Numbered from the stretch's first letter, positions 26,012 through 34,533 are shown. The stretch: 45,186 bases of DNA from Pseudomonadota bacterium (GCA_003242685.1 QGVD01000023.1:1-45186), one strand, 5' to 3'. Numbers and translations are program-made. The notes: generated by a model from the letters alone, not told the origin.

Positions 26012-27070
26012 CTAGCGGTCTTTGTGGCCGAGCACTGCGAACACGTGGTCGAAGGGACGCGCCTTGGGCTTCGCGATCGGCTCGCGCTCACGATTGCGCC
26101 AGACGGTCTCGGGACGGCTCTGGAGCAGGAACACGCCGTCGGCCCCCTGTCCCTCGATCGCCCACTCGATGTCCTGCGGCATGCCGTAATGCCGCTCGAT
26201 TCTGCGGGCGATGTCGGCGAGCGCCGCGATCTCCGCATCGTCGATGCACGGCGCCGAGCGCTTCTCGTCGGGCACTTCGATCGAACGGACGCCGCCCGCG
26301 CGCTCGTCGGGAACGTGCTGCGCGAGCTTCTCCGCGACCTTCCGCTGCAGGATCTCGCCCGTCACCTTGCTGACGACGAATTTGTCCGGCGTGACCTCAC
26401 CGCTCACGATCGCGGAGCCGAGACCCCAGCTTCCTTCGATCGCGATCACCGAGCGGTCGCCCGTCACCGGGCTGCGCGTGAACATCACCCCGGAGGAGCG
26501 CGCATTGACCATGCGCTGGACCACGACGCCCATCGCGACGTTCTCCTCGGGAAGCTTGAGGCGCAGGCGGTACGTCACCGACTCGGCACTGTAGAGACTC
26601 GCCCAGCAGCGGCGCACCGCGGCGGCGACGTGCGCCTCGCCGCGCACCCAGAGCTCGGTGTCCTGCAGCCCTGCGAAGCTCGCATCCTCGCTGTCCTCGC
26701 TGGTTGCGCTCGAGCGCACGGCGACCGGCATGCCGTCGCCGAGACGGCGATACGCTGCGGTGATCTCCGATTCCAGCTCGGGGGGCAGCGCCGCGCTCAC
26801 CAGCCGCTCGCGGATCATCGACGTCGCGGCGTTGACCGCCGCCATGTCAGCGGGATCGAGCGCGGCGATGGTCCTGCGGATCGATCCGTCGCCGTCTACC
26901 GAGGCGAGGAACCGGTCGAACGCGGCGGTCGTGATCACGAAGCCGGGCGGAACGCGGATGCCCGCGCGGGTCATCTCGCCGAGGCTCGCGCCCTTGCCGC
27001 CGACGGATGCGCGGTCGCGCATGCCGATGTCGGCGAACCAGCTGACGAACGGTGTGCTTCCGGAGGTCAT
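26012..27070 (-). CDS. PEP-synthase-type ATP-binding subunit (phenylphosphate synthase beta-like)
   Basis: A 352-residue stand-alone PPDK/PEP-synthase N-terminal ATP-binding domain. Hallmarks are VGGKGASLGEMTRAGIRVPPGFVITTAAF, VAVRSSATSEDSEDASFAGLQDT (nucleotide-binding arginine loop), VVQRMVNARSSGVMFTRSP, and the C-terminal FLLQSRPETVW. It ends there, lacking the phosphohistidine and PEP/pyruvate domains of full PEP synthase. The size and cut match the beta subunit of phenylphosphate synthase (about 355 residues), which phosphorylates the alpha-subunit histidine with ATP. It lies 10 bases downstream of the alpha-like gene. A split PEP synthase or antibiotic phosphotransferase is a less likely reading. 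Confidence 0.88.
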   Translation of the reverse strand: MTSGSTPFVSWFADIGMRDRASVGGKGASLGEMTRAGIRVPPGFVITTAAFDRFLASVDGDGSIRRTIAALDPADMAAVNAATSMIRERLVSAALPPELESEITAAYRRLGDGMPVAVRSSATSEDSEDASFAGLQDTELWVRGEAHVAAAVRRCWASLYSAESVTYRLRLKLPEENVAMGVVVQRMVNARSSGVMFTRSPVTGDRSVIAIEGSWGLGSAIVSGEVTPDKFVVSKVTGEILQRKVAEKLAQHVPDERAGGVRSIEVPDEKRSAPCIDDAEIAALADIARRIERHYGMPQDIEWAIEGQGADGVFLLQSRPETVWRNREREPIAKPKARPFDHVFAVLGHKDR

Positions 27071-27080
27071 CGTCGCGCGT

Positions 27081-28907
27081 TCACTCCAGGATCGTCACGA
27101 CGCCCCGATTGCCGTCGACGCGGATGCGCTGTCCGGAGCGGATGCGCTTCGTCGCCTGGCCCGTGCCGACCACCGCCGGCATGCCGTACTCGCGCGCCAC
27201 GATCGCCGCGTGCGACATCGCACCGCCGATGTCCGAGACGGCCGCCTTGATCTTGTTGAAGAGCGGCGCCCAGCTCGGCGCGGTCACGGGGCAGACGAGG
27301 ATGTCGCCCTCGCGCACCTCGCCGAACTCGTTGACGTTCTTCAGCACGCGCGCGATGCCTTCGACGACTCCAGGTGATGCCGCATAGCCGTGCAGCTCGT
27401 TCTCGTTCACCTCGCCCGGCGTGCGTGCCCACTCCTGCAGCGTCTCGGAGGTGATGCCCCAGAGCATCTGCACGGCGGGATCCTCGATGCGCTCCGGCAT
27501 CGGACCGAGCGCGGGCGGCGCGTTCCACTCGCGCAGCTTCTCGATGATCTCCTTGCGCCGCGCGACGATCGGCTTCCAGTGGTTCTTTCCGACCGGTCCC
27601 GTGCCCGAAGCCCAGCCGAGTGCCACGTCGGTGAGCGCGTCCTCGACCTCCGTATGGCGCAGGTGGAAGATGTCTTCCGGATCGTCGATGAGACCCTGCC
27701 GCGCCAGCAGCCGGCCGAACTCGCGGATCTTGTTGAAGAACACCGTCGTGTGCCACTGCTCGCAGTAGAACTTGTGGTTCTCCACGTACGGGAACACGAG
27801 GTGGCACAGCTCGAGCATCTGATCGAAGGCCTTGCGGTCCTCCTCGGTCGTGAGCAGCTCGCGGTACTCGGCGATGATGCGCGCGCGCTCGCGGCGCAGC
27901 TCCTCGATCGGCCGGTCGAGACTCTTCCCCGCCTTGATCTGTCCGATGTACGAGTAGAGCGCCGAGAAGGGCAGGGTGAGATCGTCGTTCCAGCTCCGGT
28001 GGTGGTGGTAGAAGCCGTCGCCGGGCGTGACGTTGAACCACGGTTGACGTGACTTCTCGAGCTCCGCCAGCCACTTCTCACCCGCCTCGCCGCTCGCGCG
28101 CATCGCCTCGAGGATCTCGTTGGGATCGCGCCCTTCCGCGAAGTGGCCGTCCACGCCGAGCTCGACGGCGAGACGGGCGAGGCGCTTGATCTCGTCGTCC
28201 GGCCGGAACATCAGCACGTCGATGCCGGCCACCATGCGCGCGACCGTCTGATCGGAGATCTCGGGGAAGGCCTTCTTGCAGAACTGGAAGAAGACGAGAT
28301 ACGCACCGTACCCGAGCATCAGGAACTCGAAGTGGTGCTGCCACATCACCGAGAGGCTGTCGATGCAGCGGTGGAAGGATTCGCGCAGGTAGTGGTTCTG
28401 GGCGATACCGCGCGCTTCCCTGATGACCGCCTCGTCCTCGAACTCGGGGAGCTCGGGGATCTTCACCGCCTCGAGGTCCTCGATGAGCTTGAGCATGCGC
28501 TTGCGCCACTCCTCGTTGAGGCGCGTCCAGTTCTCGTAGTAGTAGCTCGCGCGCTCCTGGAACACCTTCGCGCGCTTCTCGATCTCCGCCGGATCCGACA
28601 CGGCGTTCGCGGTGATGTACACGCGCCCGTTGATGATGCGGTAGTCGATGCCGAGCGCGGCCGGGAAGGCGAACATGCGCGTCGTGTTCGCCCCCATCGC
28701 GATGTACGGGATCTCCGTCGTGATGGCGTCGAAAGCAGGCATCGGCTCCGGAAAGTGCATCGAGTTGTAGAACCAGAAGCGCTGGTCATCCTCGGGCCGG
28801 AACCGCGTGAAGTAGGCGTACATGTCCTGCCACCCCTCCGTGCCGGGCACGTCGGCGATCTGTGAAGGGAGGGGGAAGGTGATCTTCTTCGGAGGGTTAC
28901 CCGTCAT
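27081..28907 (-). CDS. PEP-utilising phosphohistidine protein (phenylphosphate synthase alpha-like)
   Basis: A 608-residue protein whose C-terminal 90 residues form the swivelling phosphohistidine domain: GYAASPGVVEGIARVL, DILVCPVTAPSWAPLF, then GGAMSHAAIVAREYGMPAVVGTG with the phospho-accepting H566, then the end. The first ~500 residues are helical, Trp/Tyr-rich (GTEGWQDMYAYF, HFEFLMLGYGAYL, GIDVLMFRPDDE), and are not the PEP/pyruvate TIM barrel. This layout and length match the alpha subunit of phenylphosphate synthase (about 607 residues) from anaerobic phenol degraders. The enzyme family moves the beta-phosphate of ATP to a phenolic (or enolic) hydroxyl. The acceptor here is unknown. First gene of the operon after the AraC gene; GGGGAG precedes the ATG. 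Confidence 0.87.
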   Translation of the reverse strand: MTGNPPKKITFPLPSQIADVPGTEGWQDMYAYFTRFRPEDDQRFWFYNSMHFPEPMPAFDAITTEIPYIAMGANTTRMFAFPAALGIDYRIINGRVYITANAVSDPAEIEKRAKVFQERASYYYENWTRLNEEWRKRMLKLIEDLEAVKIPELPEFEDEAVIREARGIAQNHYLRESFHRCIDSLSVMWQHHFEFLMLGYGAYLVFFQFCKKAFPEISDQTVARMVAGIDVLMFRPDDEIKRLARLAVELGVDGHFAEGRDPNEILEAMRASGEAGEKWLAELEKSRQPWFNVTPGDGFYHHHRSWNDDLTLPFSALYSYIGQIKAGKSLDRPIEELRRERARIIAEYRELLTTEEDRKAFDQMLELCHLVFPYVENHKFYCEQWHTTVFFNKIREFGRLLARQGLIDDPEDIFHLRHTEVEDALTDVALGWASGTGPVGKNHWKPIVARRKEIIEKLREWNAPPALGPMPERIEDPAVQMLWGITSETLQEWARTPGEVNENELHGYAASPGVVEGIARVLKNVNEFGEVREGDILVCPVTAPSWAPLFNKIKAAVSDIGGAMSHAAIVAREYGMPAVVGTGQATKRIRSGQRIRVDGNRGVVTILE

Positions 28908-29015
28908 ACGCCATTCTCCCCGATCGAAACTCGTTGCAGGAGGCGGACGCCGCCAGGCGCCGCCGGCGAAGGATCGTTGCTCGAAGCGCCCCAGTCTCGA
29001 CTGCGCGTGCGCAAA

Positions 29016-29987
29016 TCATCCTCCGGTAGTGCGCTGCGACTGCCGGCGGAACTCTCCCGGCGTGAGGCCGAAGCGCTCGCGGAACACCCGTCCGAAATGG
29101 GACACGTCGTTGAAGCCGTGGTTCAATGCGATGTCCGTGATGCTCCGTCCACGCTGCGCGGGATCGGCGAGGGCGCGGGAGGCTTCCTCGAGCCGGCGGC
29201 GCAGGATGTAGCGCGCCGCGGTCTCCTCACCCTCCTCGAAGAGCTGGTGCAGATAGCGCACGGACACGCGCACGCCCTTCGCGACGCGCGCGGGCGTGAG
29301 ATCGGGATCGAAGAGGTGCGTCTCGATGTACTCCCGGATCTGCTGCCGCCGGCGGGCCGCGAGCGTAGCAGGGGAGGGCGAGATCCCCTGGATCTCCGAG
29401 TAGGCGCTCGCGACGAGGTCGAGGAGCGCGTCGTTGAGCCGCGGCGGCAGGAGAGTATCCGGGCTCGCCAGGCAGTGCTGCCACAGATTCTGCAGGAAGC
29501 GCGAGGTGAGGCCGCTCACGGTGCCCGACCCGCGTAGCGTGACACCTGCGACGGCGTCTGTATCGCCGAGCCGGCGGGCAAGCTCCTGGTGCGGGATGCA
29601 GAACACGAGCGACCGGTTCCGCTCATCGATGTGCACGTCGTAGGGCCGCGTGCTGTCGAACAGCGTGAAGTCGCCGTATTCCACGCGCGTCTCGCGGCCC
29701 TCCTGCCGGTGAACGCAGGTACCCTCGAGCTGGAGACAGAGCAGGAAGCGGGGCTCGCGGGAGCGCGCCACGTGCTGGCGCGAGTGCTGGACTGCGGCCG
29801 GATCGGAGGTCACGTCGGCGATCGTCACCCGCCCGAGATCCGCGAGCGTGAGGCGTCCACTGAAGGCGTTCCAGTCGGCGGGGTCCACGGCGAGCTGGGT
29901 CATCACGCTGCCGGTCAGCTCGTTCCAGTAGTCCACACGCCGCTGCGGCGCTATGCCCTCCGTCGAAAAGGTTTCCAGGTGAGGCAT
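29016..29987 (-). CDS. AraC family transcriptional regulator (copy 1)
   Basis: A 323-residue regulator with an AraC-type ligand-binding N-domain of the XylS/FeaR-like group (HLETFSTEG, FSGRLTLADLG, SRQHVARS, YGDFTLFDSTRPYDV) and a C-terminal double helix-turn-helix. The latter includes DPDLTPARVAKGVRVSVRYL and the conserved ITDIALNHGFNDVSHFGRVFRERFGLTPGEFR. The ATG at 29987 is chosen because the paralogue at 36001-37017 starts at the same place (MAHLETFS versus MPHLETFS); a TTG at 30029 adds nothing conserved. It precedes the carboxylase operon in the same direction by 108 bases and is divergent from the LigF-like gene, so it may control both. Confidence 0.93.
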   Translation of the reverse strand: MPHLETFSTEGIAPQRRVDYWNELTGSVMTQLAVDPADWNAFSGRLTLADLGRVTIADVTSDPAAVQHSRQHVARSREPRFLLCLQLEGTCVHRQEGRETRVEYGDFTLFDSTRPYDVHIDERNRSLVFCIPHQELARRLGDTDAVAGVTLRGSGTVSGLTSRFLQNLWQHCLASPDTLLPPRLNDALLDLVASAYSEIQGISPSPATLAARRRQQIREYIETHLFDPDLTPARVAKGVRVSVRYLHQLFEEGEETAARYILRRRLEEASRALADPAQRGRSITDIALNHGFNDVSHFGRVFRERFGLTPGEFRRQSQRTTGG

Positions 29988-30195
29988 GGTGGCGCCCCCT
30001 ACGCACCGCAGCATCCACTGGTCGGGCAATCATAATCAGCTTCGGCCTGACTGGGCAGCAGGGCGGCCGGGGCCAGGCACGAGGTCGGGATTTCCCCGGC
30101 GGTGGACCCGCCTGCGCCGCCAGTCGAGCGGGGCTCGCCGCGCTGCGGCGTAATGGCGCGGTCGTCCGATTCCCGTGCGAGGTGACCGGAGCGTC

Positions 30196-30951
30196 ATGCT
30201 GGAGCTGTACCACGCCGAACCAGCGGCCAATTCGATGAAGGTTCTCCTCTGCCTCAAGGAGAAGAACCTCGACTTCGTGAGTCACTACGTCAATCTGCTC
30301 ATGTTCGAGCAGCACCAGCCCGAGTTCCTGAAGATCAATCCCAACGGCCAGGTGCCCGTGCTCGTGCACGACGGGGCGATCATCACGGAGTCCACCGTCA
30401 TCAACGAGTACCTCGACGAGGTATTCCCTGACACACCCCTGCGGCCCGCCAACCCCCTCGAGCGCGCACGCATGCGCATCTGGAGCAAGTTCGTCGACGA
30501 GTATCTCTGCCCGGCCCTCAGCATGTGGGGCTGGCACATCCTCGTCCGGCGCGTGGCGAAGGCCCTGAACAAGGACGAGCTCGAGAAGGCGCTCGCGCGG
30601 ATTCCGCTCGAGGAGCAGCGCGACAAGTGGGCGACGGTCGCGGGCGAGTCGTTCACGCCTGAGCAGCTGGAGGACTCGAGGCGCCGGCTCGCGGTCTCGG
30701 TCGAGCGCATGGAGAAGATTCTCGGCGAGTCGAAATGGCTCGCCGGCTCGACGTATTCCCTCGCGGACGTGAACTCCTACTCCATGGTCGCCGGTATCGC
30801 GCGGATATTCCCCGATCTCCTCAACGAGCGGACCGCGCCGCGCAGCTTCGAGTGGCTCGCGAGGATGAACGAGCGCCCGGCGGTCAAGGCGGCGCTCGCC
30901 ATGCCGAATCGCGTGCCGGAGACGCTGCGCGCGCTGGGAGTGGAGCAGTAG
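30196..30951 (+). CDS. Glutathione S-transferase, LigF-like (beta-etherase group)
   Basis: A 251-residue GST. The thioredoxin-like domain has the catalytic Ser13 (EPAANSMK), the cis-proline block NGQVPVL and the glutathione-binding E65-S66 in ITESTVINEYL. The alpha-helical domain begins RPANPLERARMRIWSKFVDEYLC and contains a long insertion (VRRVAKALNKDELEKAL...PLEEQRDKW) that I recognise from LigF, the Sphingobium beta-aryl etherase cleaving lignin beta-O-4 dimers. Maleylacetoacetate isomerase or simple detoxifying GST is less likely. ATG at 30196 follows CGGAG by 5 bases. Probably co-transcribed with the ThDP enzyme 82 bases downstream. Confidence 0.88.
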   Translation: MLELYHAEPAANSMKVLLCLKEKNLDFVSHYVNLLMFEQHQPEFLKINPNGQVPVLVHDGAIITESTVINEYLDEVFPDTPLRPANPLERARMRIWSKFVDEYLCPALSMWGWHILVRRVAKALNKDELEKALARIPLEEQRDKWATVAGESFTPEQLEDSRRRLAVSVERMEKILGESKWLAGSTYSLADVNSYSMVAGIARIFPDLLNERTAPRSFEWLARMNERPAVKAALAMPNRVPETLRALGVEQ

Positions 30952-31033
30952 CGGGAGCTCGCCCTCGACCGTGCGCCCGCGCCCACGGGACGTGACATAC
31001 TCAGGCAATTCGTCGACCGAGGATGAGATTCCG

Positions 31034-32746
31034 ATGCAGACCACTGGCGCCGCACTTCTCGAAGCGATGTACGAGACGGGGATCGAGTACCTGTTCGCCA
31101 ATCTCGGCAGCGATCACACCGCTCTCGTGGAGGCGCTCGCGGCGGGGCGCAGAGCAGGGAAGAAGCTCCCGCAGATCGTCACCTGCCCGCACGAGATGGT
31201 CGCGCTGACGGCGGCGCACGGCTTCGCTCAGGTTTCGGGCCGGGCGCAGGCGGTGGTCGTGCACGTGGACTGCGGCACGCAGTCGCTCGCCGGCGCGATT
31301 CACAACGCCGCGAAGGGCCGCGTGCCGGTGCTCATCTTCGCCGGCACCTCGCCGGTGACGCAGGAGGGTGAGGCTCGCGGCAGCCGCAACGAGTTCATCC
31401 AGTGGATCCAGGACGTGTTCGACCAGCGCGGCATCGTGCGAGGCTACGTGCGCTACGACAACGAGATCCGCCGCGGCGAGAACGTCAAGCAGCTCGTCCA
31501 TCGCGCGATGCAGTTCGCGTACAGCGATCCGAAGGGTCCCGTCTACCTGATGGCCTCGCGCGAGGTGCTCGAATCGGAAGTGCCGCCCGTCGCGCTGGAC
31601 ACCAGCAGGTGGGTTCCCGTCGCACCGTCCCCTCTGCCGCCCGATGCGCCGGCGATGATCGCCGATGCGCTGGCGAAGGCCCGGCGGCCGCTCGTCGTCA
31701 CGTCCTACCTGGGCCGCAACCCGAAAGCCGTCGAGGAGCTGCTTCGACTGTGCCGCCGGCTCGGCGTCGGCGTGTTCGAGTCCGTGCCGAGCTACATGAA
31801 CTATCCGGGCGACGACCCGATGCACCAGGGCGTGCAGTGGAACGAGAAGCGCCAGCACCCGGGTCTCGTCGAGGCCGACGTCGTGCTGGTGATCGACAGC
31901 GACGTGCCGTGGATTCCCACGATCCATCGGCCGTGCCCCGATGCGCGGATCTTCCACATCGATGTCGATCCGCTGAAGGTGCAGATGCCGCTGTGGTACA
32001 TCCACGCGCAGCACGTCTTCCGCGCGGACGCGGCGCTCGCGCTGCGCCAGATCAACGAGCAGCTCGAGCGGCTTACCATCGACGAGGCTGCGGTGACGGA
32101 GCGCCGCAGGCACTACGAGCAGCGCCACGCGGCGCGGATGGAAGAGCTGAGCCGGCGTGAGCAGCCGAAAGGCGACGCGCTCACGCCGGAGTACCTGACG
32201 GCCTGCGTCCGCCGCGCCATCGGTCCCGAGGCGATCGTGCTCAGCGAAGGCGTAACGAACTTCGGTGTGATCTCCGAGCACGCCCGCCGCACGCGCCCGG
32301 GAACGTACTTCACGAGCGGCGGCGGCTCGCTCGGCTGGACCGGCGGTGCCGCGGTCGGCGTCAAGCTCGCGCGTCCCGATGCGCTCGTCGCCGCTCTCAC
32401 GGGCGACGGTTCGTATCTGTTCTCGATCCCGTCCACCGTGCACTGGATGGCGCGGCGCTATCGCACGCCCTTCCTGCAGGTGGTCTACAACAACGGAGGC
32501 TGGCGCGCGCCGCGCTTCTCGGCGATCGGCGTGCATCCCGAAGGGTACGCGAGCCAGGGCGACGACATCGGCGTGAGCTTCGAGCCCTCGCCGGATCACG
32601 CCGGCATCGCGGCCGCGGCAGGCGGCGCGCACGCCGAGACGATCGAGCGGCCGGAGCAGGTCGAGCCGGCGCTGGAGCGTGCCCTGCGCGCGATCCGCGA
32701 AGAAGGCCGCTGCGCGGTCATCGACGCGCGGCTGACGCCGGGCTGA
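31034..32746 (+). CDS. Thiamine-diphosphate-dependent enzyme (benzoylformate decarboxylase / acetolactate synthase-like)
   Basis: A 570-residue ThDP enzyme with the three classical domains. The N-terminal PYR domain has the cofactor-activating glutamate in CPHEMVALTAAHGFAQVSG, the central domain runs about 200-330 (RRPLVVTSYLGRN), and the C-terminal PP domain has the ThDP/Mg motif GDGSYLFSIPS...VVYNNGGW. Possible reactions are 2-oxoacid decarboxylation, carboligation or C-C lyase. It has no FAD-type signature strong enough to call acetolactate synthase. The ATG is chosen over a GTG at 30971, since MQTTGAALLEAMYETG is the usual start. Downstream of the LigF-like gene, it may cleave a ketone or alpha-keto product of ether cleavage. 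Confidence 0.88.
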   Translation: MQTTGAALLEAMYETGIEYLFANLGSDHTALVEALAAGRRAGKKLPQIVTCPHEMVALTAAHGFAQVSGRAQAVVVHVDCGTQSLAGAIHNAAKGRVPVLIFAGTSPVTQEGEARGSRNEFIQWIQDVFDQRGIVRGYVRYDNEIRRGENVKQLVHRAMQFAYSDPKGPVYLMASREVLESEVPPVALDTSRWVPVAPSPLPPDAPAMIADALAKARRPLVVTSYLGRNPKAVEELLRLCRRLGVGVFESVPSYMNYPGDDPMHQGVQWNEKRQHPGLVEADVVLVIDSDVPWIPTIHRPCPDARIFHIDVDPLKVQMPLWYIHAQHVFRADAALALRQINEQLERLTIDEAAVTERRRHYEQRHAARMEELSRREQPKGDALTPEYLTACVRRAIGPEAIVLSEGVTNFGVISEHARRTRPGTYFTSGGGSLGWTGGAAVGVKLARPDALVAALTGDGSYLFSIPSTVHWMARRYRTPFLQVVYNNGGWRAPRFSAIGVHPEGYASQGDDIGVSFEPSPDHAGIAAAAGGAHAETIERPEQVEPALERALRAIREEGRCAVIDARLTPG

Positions 32747-32752
32747 AGGGGA

Positions 32753-32773
32753 GCCGCCGCGCGGCGCGGCGGC
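32753..32773. terminator. Bidirectional terminator hairpin
   Basis: GCCGCCGCG (32753-32761) pairs perfectly with CGCGGCGGC (32765-32773), loop of 3 bases, between the convergent ThDP-enzyme and LigW-like genes. Confidence 0.6.
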
Positions 32774-32784
32774 GCCTCACCCGC

Positions 32785-33861
32785 TCAGAGACGGAAGACG
32801 CGCTCAGCGTTGAGCTGGAAGAACTTCTTCTTGTCCTCGTCCGGCATGTCCATCGCGTCGAGCGTGCGCACCTCGTCGGCGACGAACTGATAGGGATAGT
32901 CCATCGCGTAGAGCACGCGATCGACACCGAGCACGGACTGGCAGAACCTGATCGCGGGCTCCCACGCGACACCGCTGTTCGTCACGTAGAAGTTCTCGCG
33001 CAGGTACTCGCTCGGCTTTCTCCTGAGCGGCTTCACCGATTCGTAGCGCTTCGAGAGCACCGTCGCGCGGTGCATGTAGTCGATGCGGTAGAGCCAGAAC
33101 GGCAGCGCCTCGCCGGTGTGCCCGAGGACGATCTGCAGCTTCGGGAACCGGTCGAATACTCCCTTCACGATGAGTCGCAGCGCGTGCAGCCCGGTCTCCA
33201 CCGCGAATCCGTAGATCGCGCCGTCGAGCCCGCTCTCGAGGAAGGGGCCGATCATGGACTTCGGCGGCGTGTTCGGATGGATGTAGATCGGCACGTCGAG
33301 CGCCTCGGCGGCTTCGAAGATCGGCCAGAACTTCGGGTCGTCGAGGTACTCGCCGAGCGTGTGATCGTTGATCACCCCGCCCTTGAAGCCGAGCTGGCGC
33401 ACTCCGCGCTCGAGCTCCTTCGCCGCCGCCTGCGGATCCTGCGGCGCGACCGCGGCCATGCCCGCATACCGCGTCGGATGGCGGCGGACGGCCTCGGCGA
33501 GCTGGTCGTTGCTGTCGCGTGCGAGAGAGACGGCCGTCGGCGCGTCGAACACCTGCACGCCGGGCGACGTGAGCATGAGGAGCTGCACGTCGATGCCCGC
33601 CGCATCCATGTCGCGGATGCGCTGCTCGCCGAGGTCCTGGATCTTCTCGATGATCGACCGTGCGCGATCGCTCGGGCTGCCGAGATAGAAGCTCCACATC
33701 GTGTTGAAGCCCGGATCGTCGACGACGCGCGATTCGAGGAGCTTCCGGTACTGCCGGAACAGCTCGGGCGGGGCCCATGCCTCCTCGGTCGCGATGCGCC
33801 GGTAACCCTTCGCGGGACCGACGGGAGTGCTCGGATTCACCGGGTTCTGTGTGTCGCTCAT
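32785..33861 (-). CDS. Amidohydrolase-superfamily decarboxylase, LigW / gamma-resorcylate decarboxylase-like
   Basis: A 358-residue metal-dependent TIM barrel of the ACMSD-type decarboxylase group. Instead of the HxH motif it starts with IATEEAW, with E26 as metal ligand, then H195 in IYIHPNTPP, H248 in LGHTGE and D321 in YAMDYPYQ. This Glu/His/Asp set is that of 5-carboxyvanillate decarboxylase (LigW) and 2,6-dihydroxybenzoate decarboxylase, which remove a carboxyl group ortho to a phenolic hydroxyl. No signal peptide. The ATG at 33861 is used; the frame is open to 34212 but the extension is Ser/Pro-rich and unlike the family. Divergent from the DUF3237 gene. Confidence 0.9.
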   Translation of the reverse strand: MSDTQNPVNPSTPVGPAKGYRRIATEEAWAPPELFRQYRKLLESRVVDDPGFNTMWSFYLGSPSDRARSIIEKIQDLGEQRIRDMDAAGIDVQLLMLTSPGVQVFDAPTAVSLARDSNDQLAEAVRRHPTRYAGMAAVAPQDPQAAAKELERGVRQLGFKGGVINDHTLGEYLDDPKFWPIFEAAEALDVPIYIHPNTPPKSMIGPFLESGLDGAIYGFAVETGLHALRLIVKGVFDRFPKLQIVLGHTGEALPFWLYRIDYMHRATVLSKRYESVKPLRRKPSEYLRENFYVTNSGVAWEPAIRFCQSVLGVDRVLYAMDYPYQFVADEVRTLDAMDMPDEDKKKFFQLNAERVFRL

Positions 33862-34021
33862 CGTGTGCAGCCCTTGCAGCCCTGAAGGAGAACGGATGGG
33901 CGCGCGATCATGGCACAGCGCGCGCGACGGCGGAAATCGTGCGCTCCGCACGCACGCGCGGGCATGCACCTCGCGGCCCGCCCCGCGTATCATGCGCGGA
34001 TCGCGTGTGTCGGGAGTGCGT

Positions 34022-34477
34022 ATGAAACCGGAGCTCGAGCTGCTCTTCGAAGTGAACGCCTCGCTCGATCCCGCGGTGGAAGTCGGGCCGACGCCGCGCG
34101 GGCTGCGGCGCGTGGTGCCGATCACCGGCGGAACGTTCGAAGGCCCGCAGCTGCGCGGGACGGTCGTACCGGGTGGCGCCGACTGGCAGTTCGTGCGCGC
34201 GGACGGCGTCACGGAGGTCGAGGCGCTCTACCTGCTGCGGACCGACGACGGTGTGCTCATCAAGGTGCACAACCGCGGCGTCCGCCACGGACCCGAAGAG
34301 GTGATGCGGCGGATCTACGCGGGCGAGGACGTCGATCCGGCCTCGTACTACTTCCGCGCGACGCCGACGTTCGAGGCGCCCGCAGGGCGCTACGAATGGC
34401 TCAACCGCAGTGTGTACGTGTGCACCGGCGCACGCTTCGGGCGCGCGGTGCGCCTGTGGATGTATCGCGTCACCTGA
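34022..34477 (+). CDS. DUF3237 domain protein
   Basis: A 151-residue protein of the UPF0311/DUF3237 family, a small lipocalin-like or beta-barrel fold with no proven general function. Family signatures are RRVVPITGGTFEGPQLRGTVVPGGADWQ near residues 30-57, the central LRTDDGVLIKVHNRGVR, and the C-terminal YYFRATPTFEAPAGRYEWLNRSVYVCTGAR. Members occur beside aromatic and terpenoid catabolic genes. It sits 56 bases before an aldehyde dehydrogenase in the same direction, so a shared pathway is likely, but I cannot assign a reaction. Confidence 0.88.
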   Translation: MKPELELLFEVNASLDPAVEVGPTPRGLRRVVPITGGTFEGPQLRGTVVPGGADWQFVRADGVTEVEALYLLRTDDGVLIKVHNRGVRHGPEEVMRRIYAGEDVDPASYYFRATPTFEAPAGRYEWLNRSVYVCTGARFGRAVRLWMYRVT

Positions 34478-34497
34478 CGCGAAGTGGAATGCATGTG

Positions 34498-34516
34498 CGG
34501 ACCGCGGTGCGGTCCG
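34498..34516 (+). promoter_or_regulatory. CGGACCG/CGGTCCG hairpin before the aldehyde dehydrogenase
   Basis: CGGACCG (34498-34504) pairs with CGGTCCG (34510-34516), loop of 5. It ends 17 bases before the GTG start, just ahead of the GAGGAG ribosome site. The same arm sequence recurs at 44968-44990. Confidence 0.45.
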
Positions 34517-34533
34517 TGCCGAGGAGTGATCCA

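Noticed and set aside
19626..28907. Reading the carboxylase operon as acetyl-CoA carboxylase
   Set aside because: No AccA/AccD carboxyltransferase; the carboxyltransferase present is the 2-oxoacid (PYC/OADA) type.
19626..28907. Calling the operon a classical anaerobic phenol carboxylation cluster
   Set aside because: No UbiD-like phenylphosphate carboxylase subunits and no CBS-domain gamma subunit are present, so the name would overstate the evidence.
31001..32632. Long minus-strand open frame opposite the ThDP enzyme
   Set aside because: Antisense shadow; the plus strand has intact catalytic and cofactor motifs.
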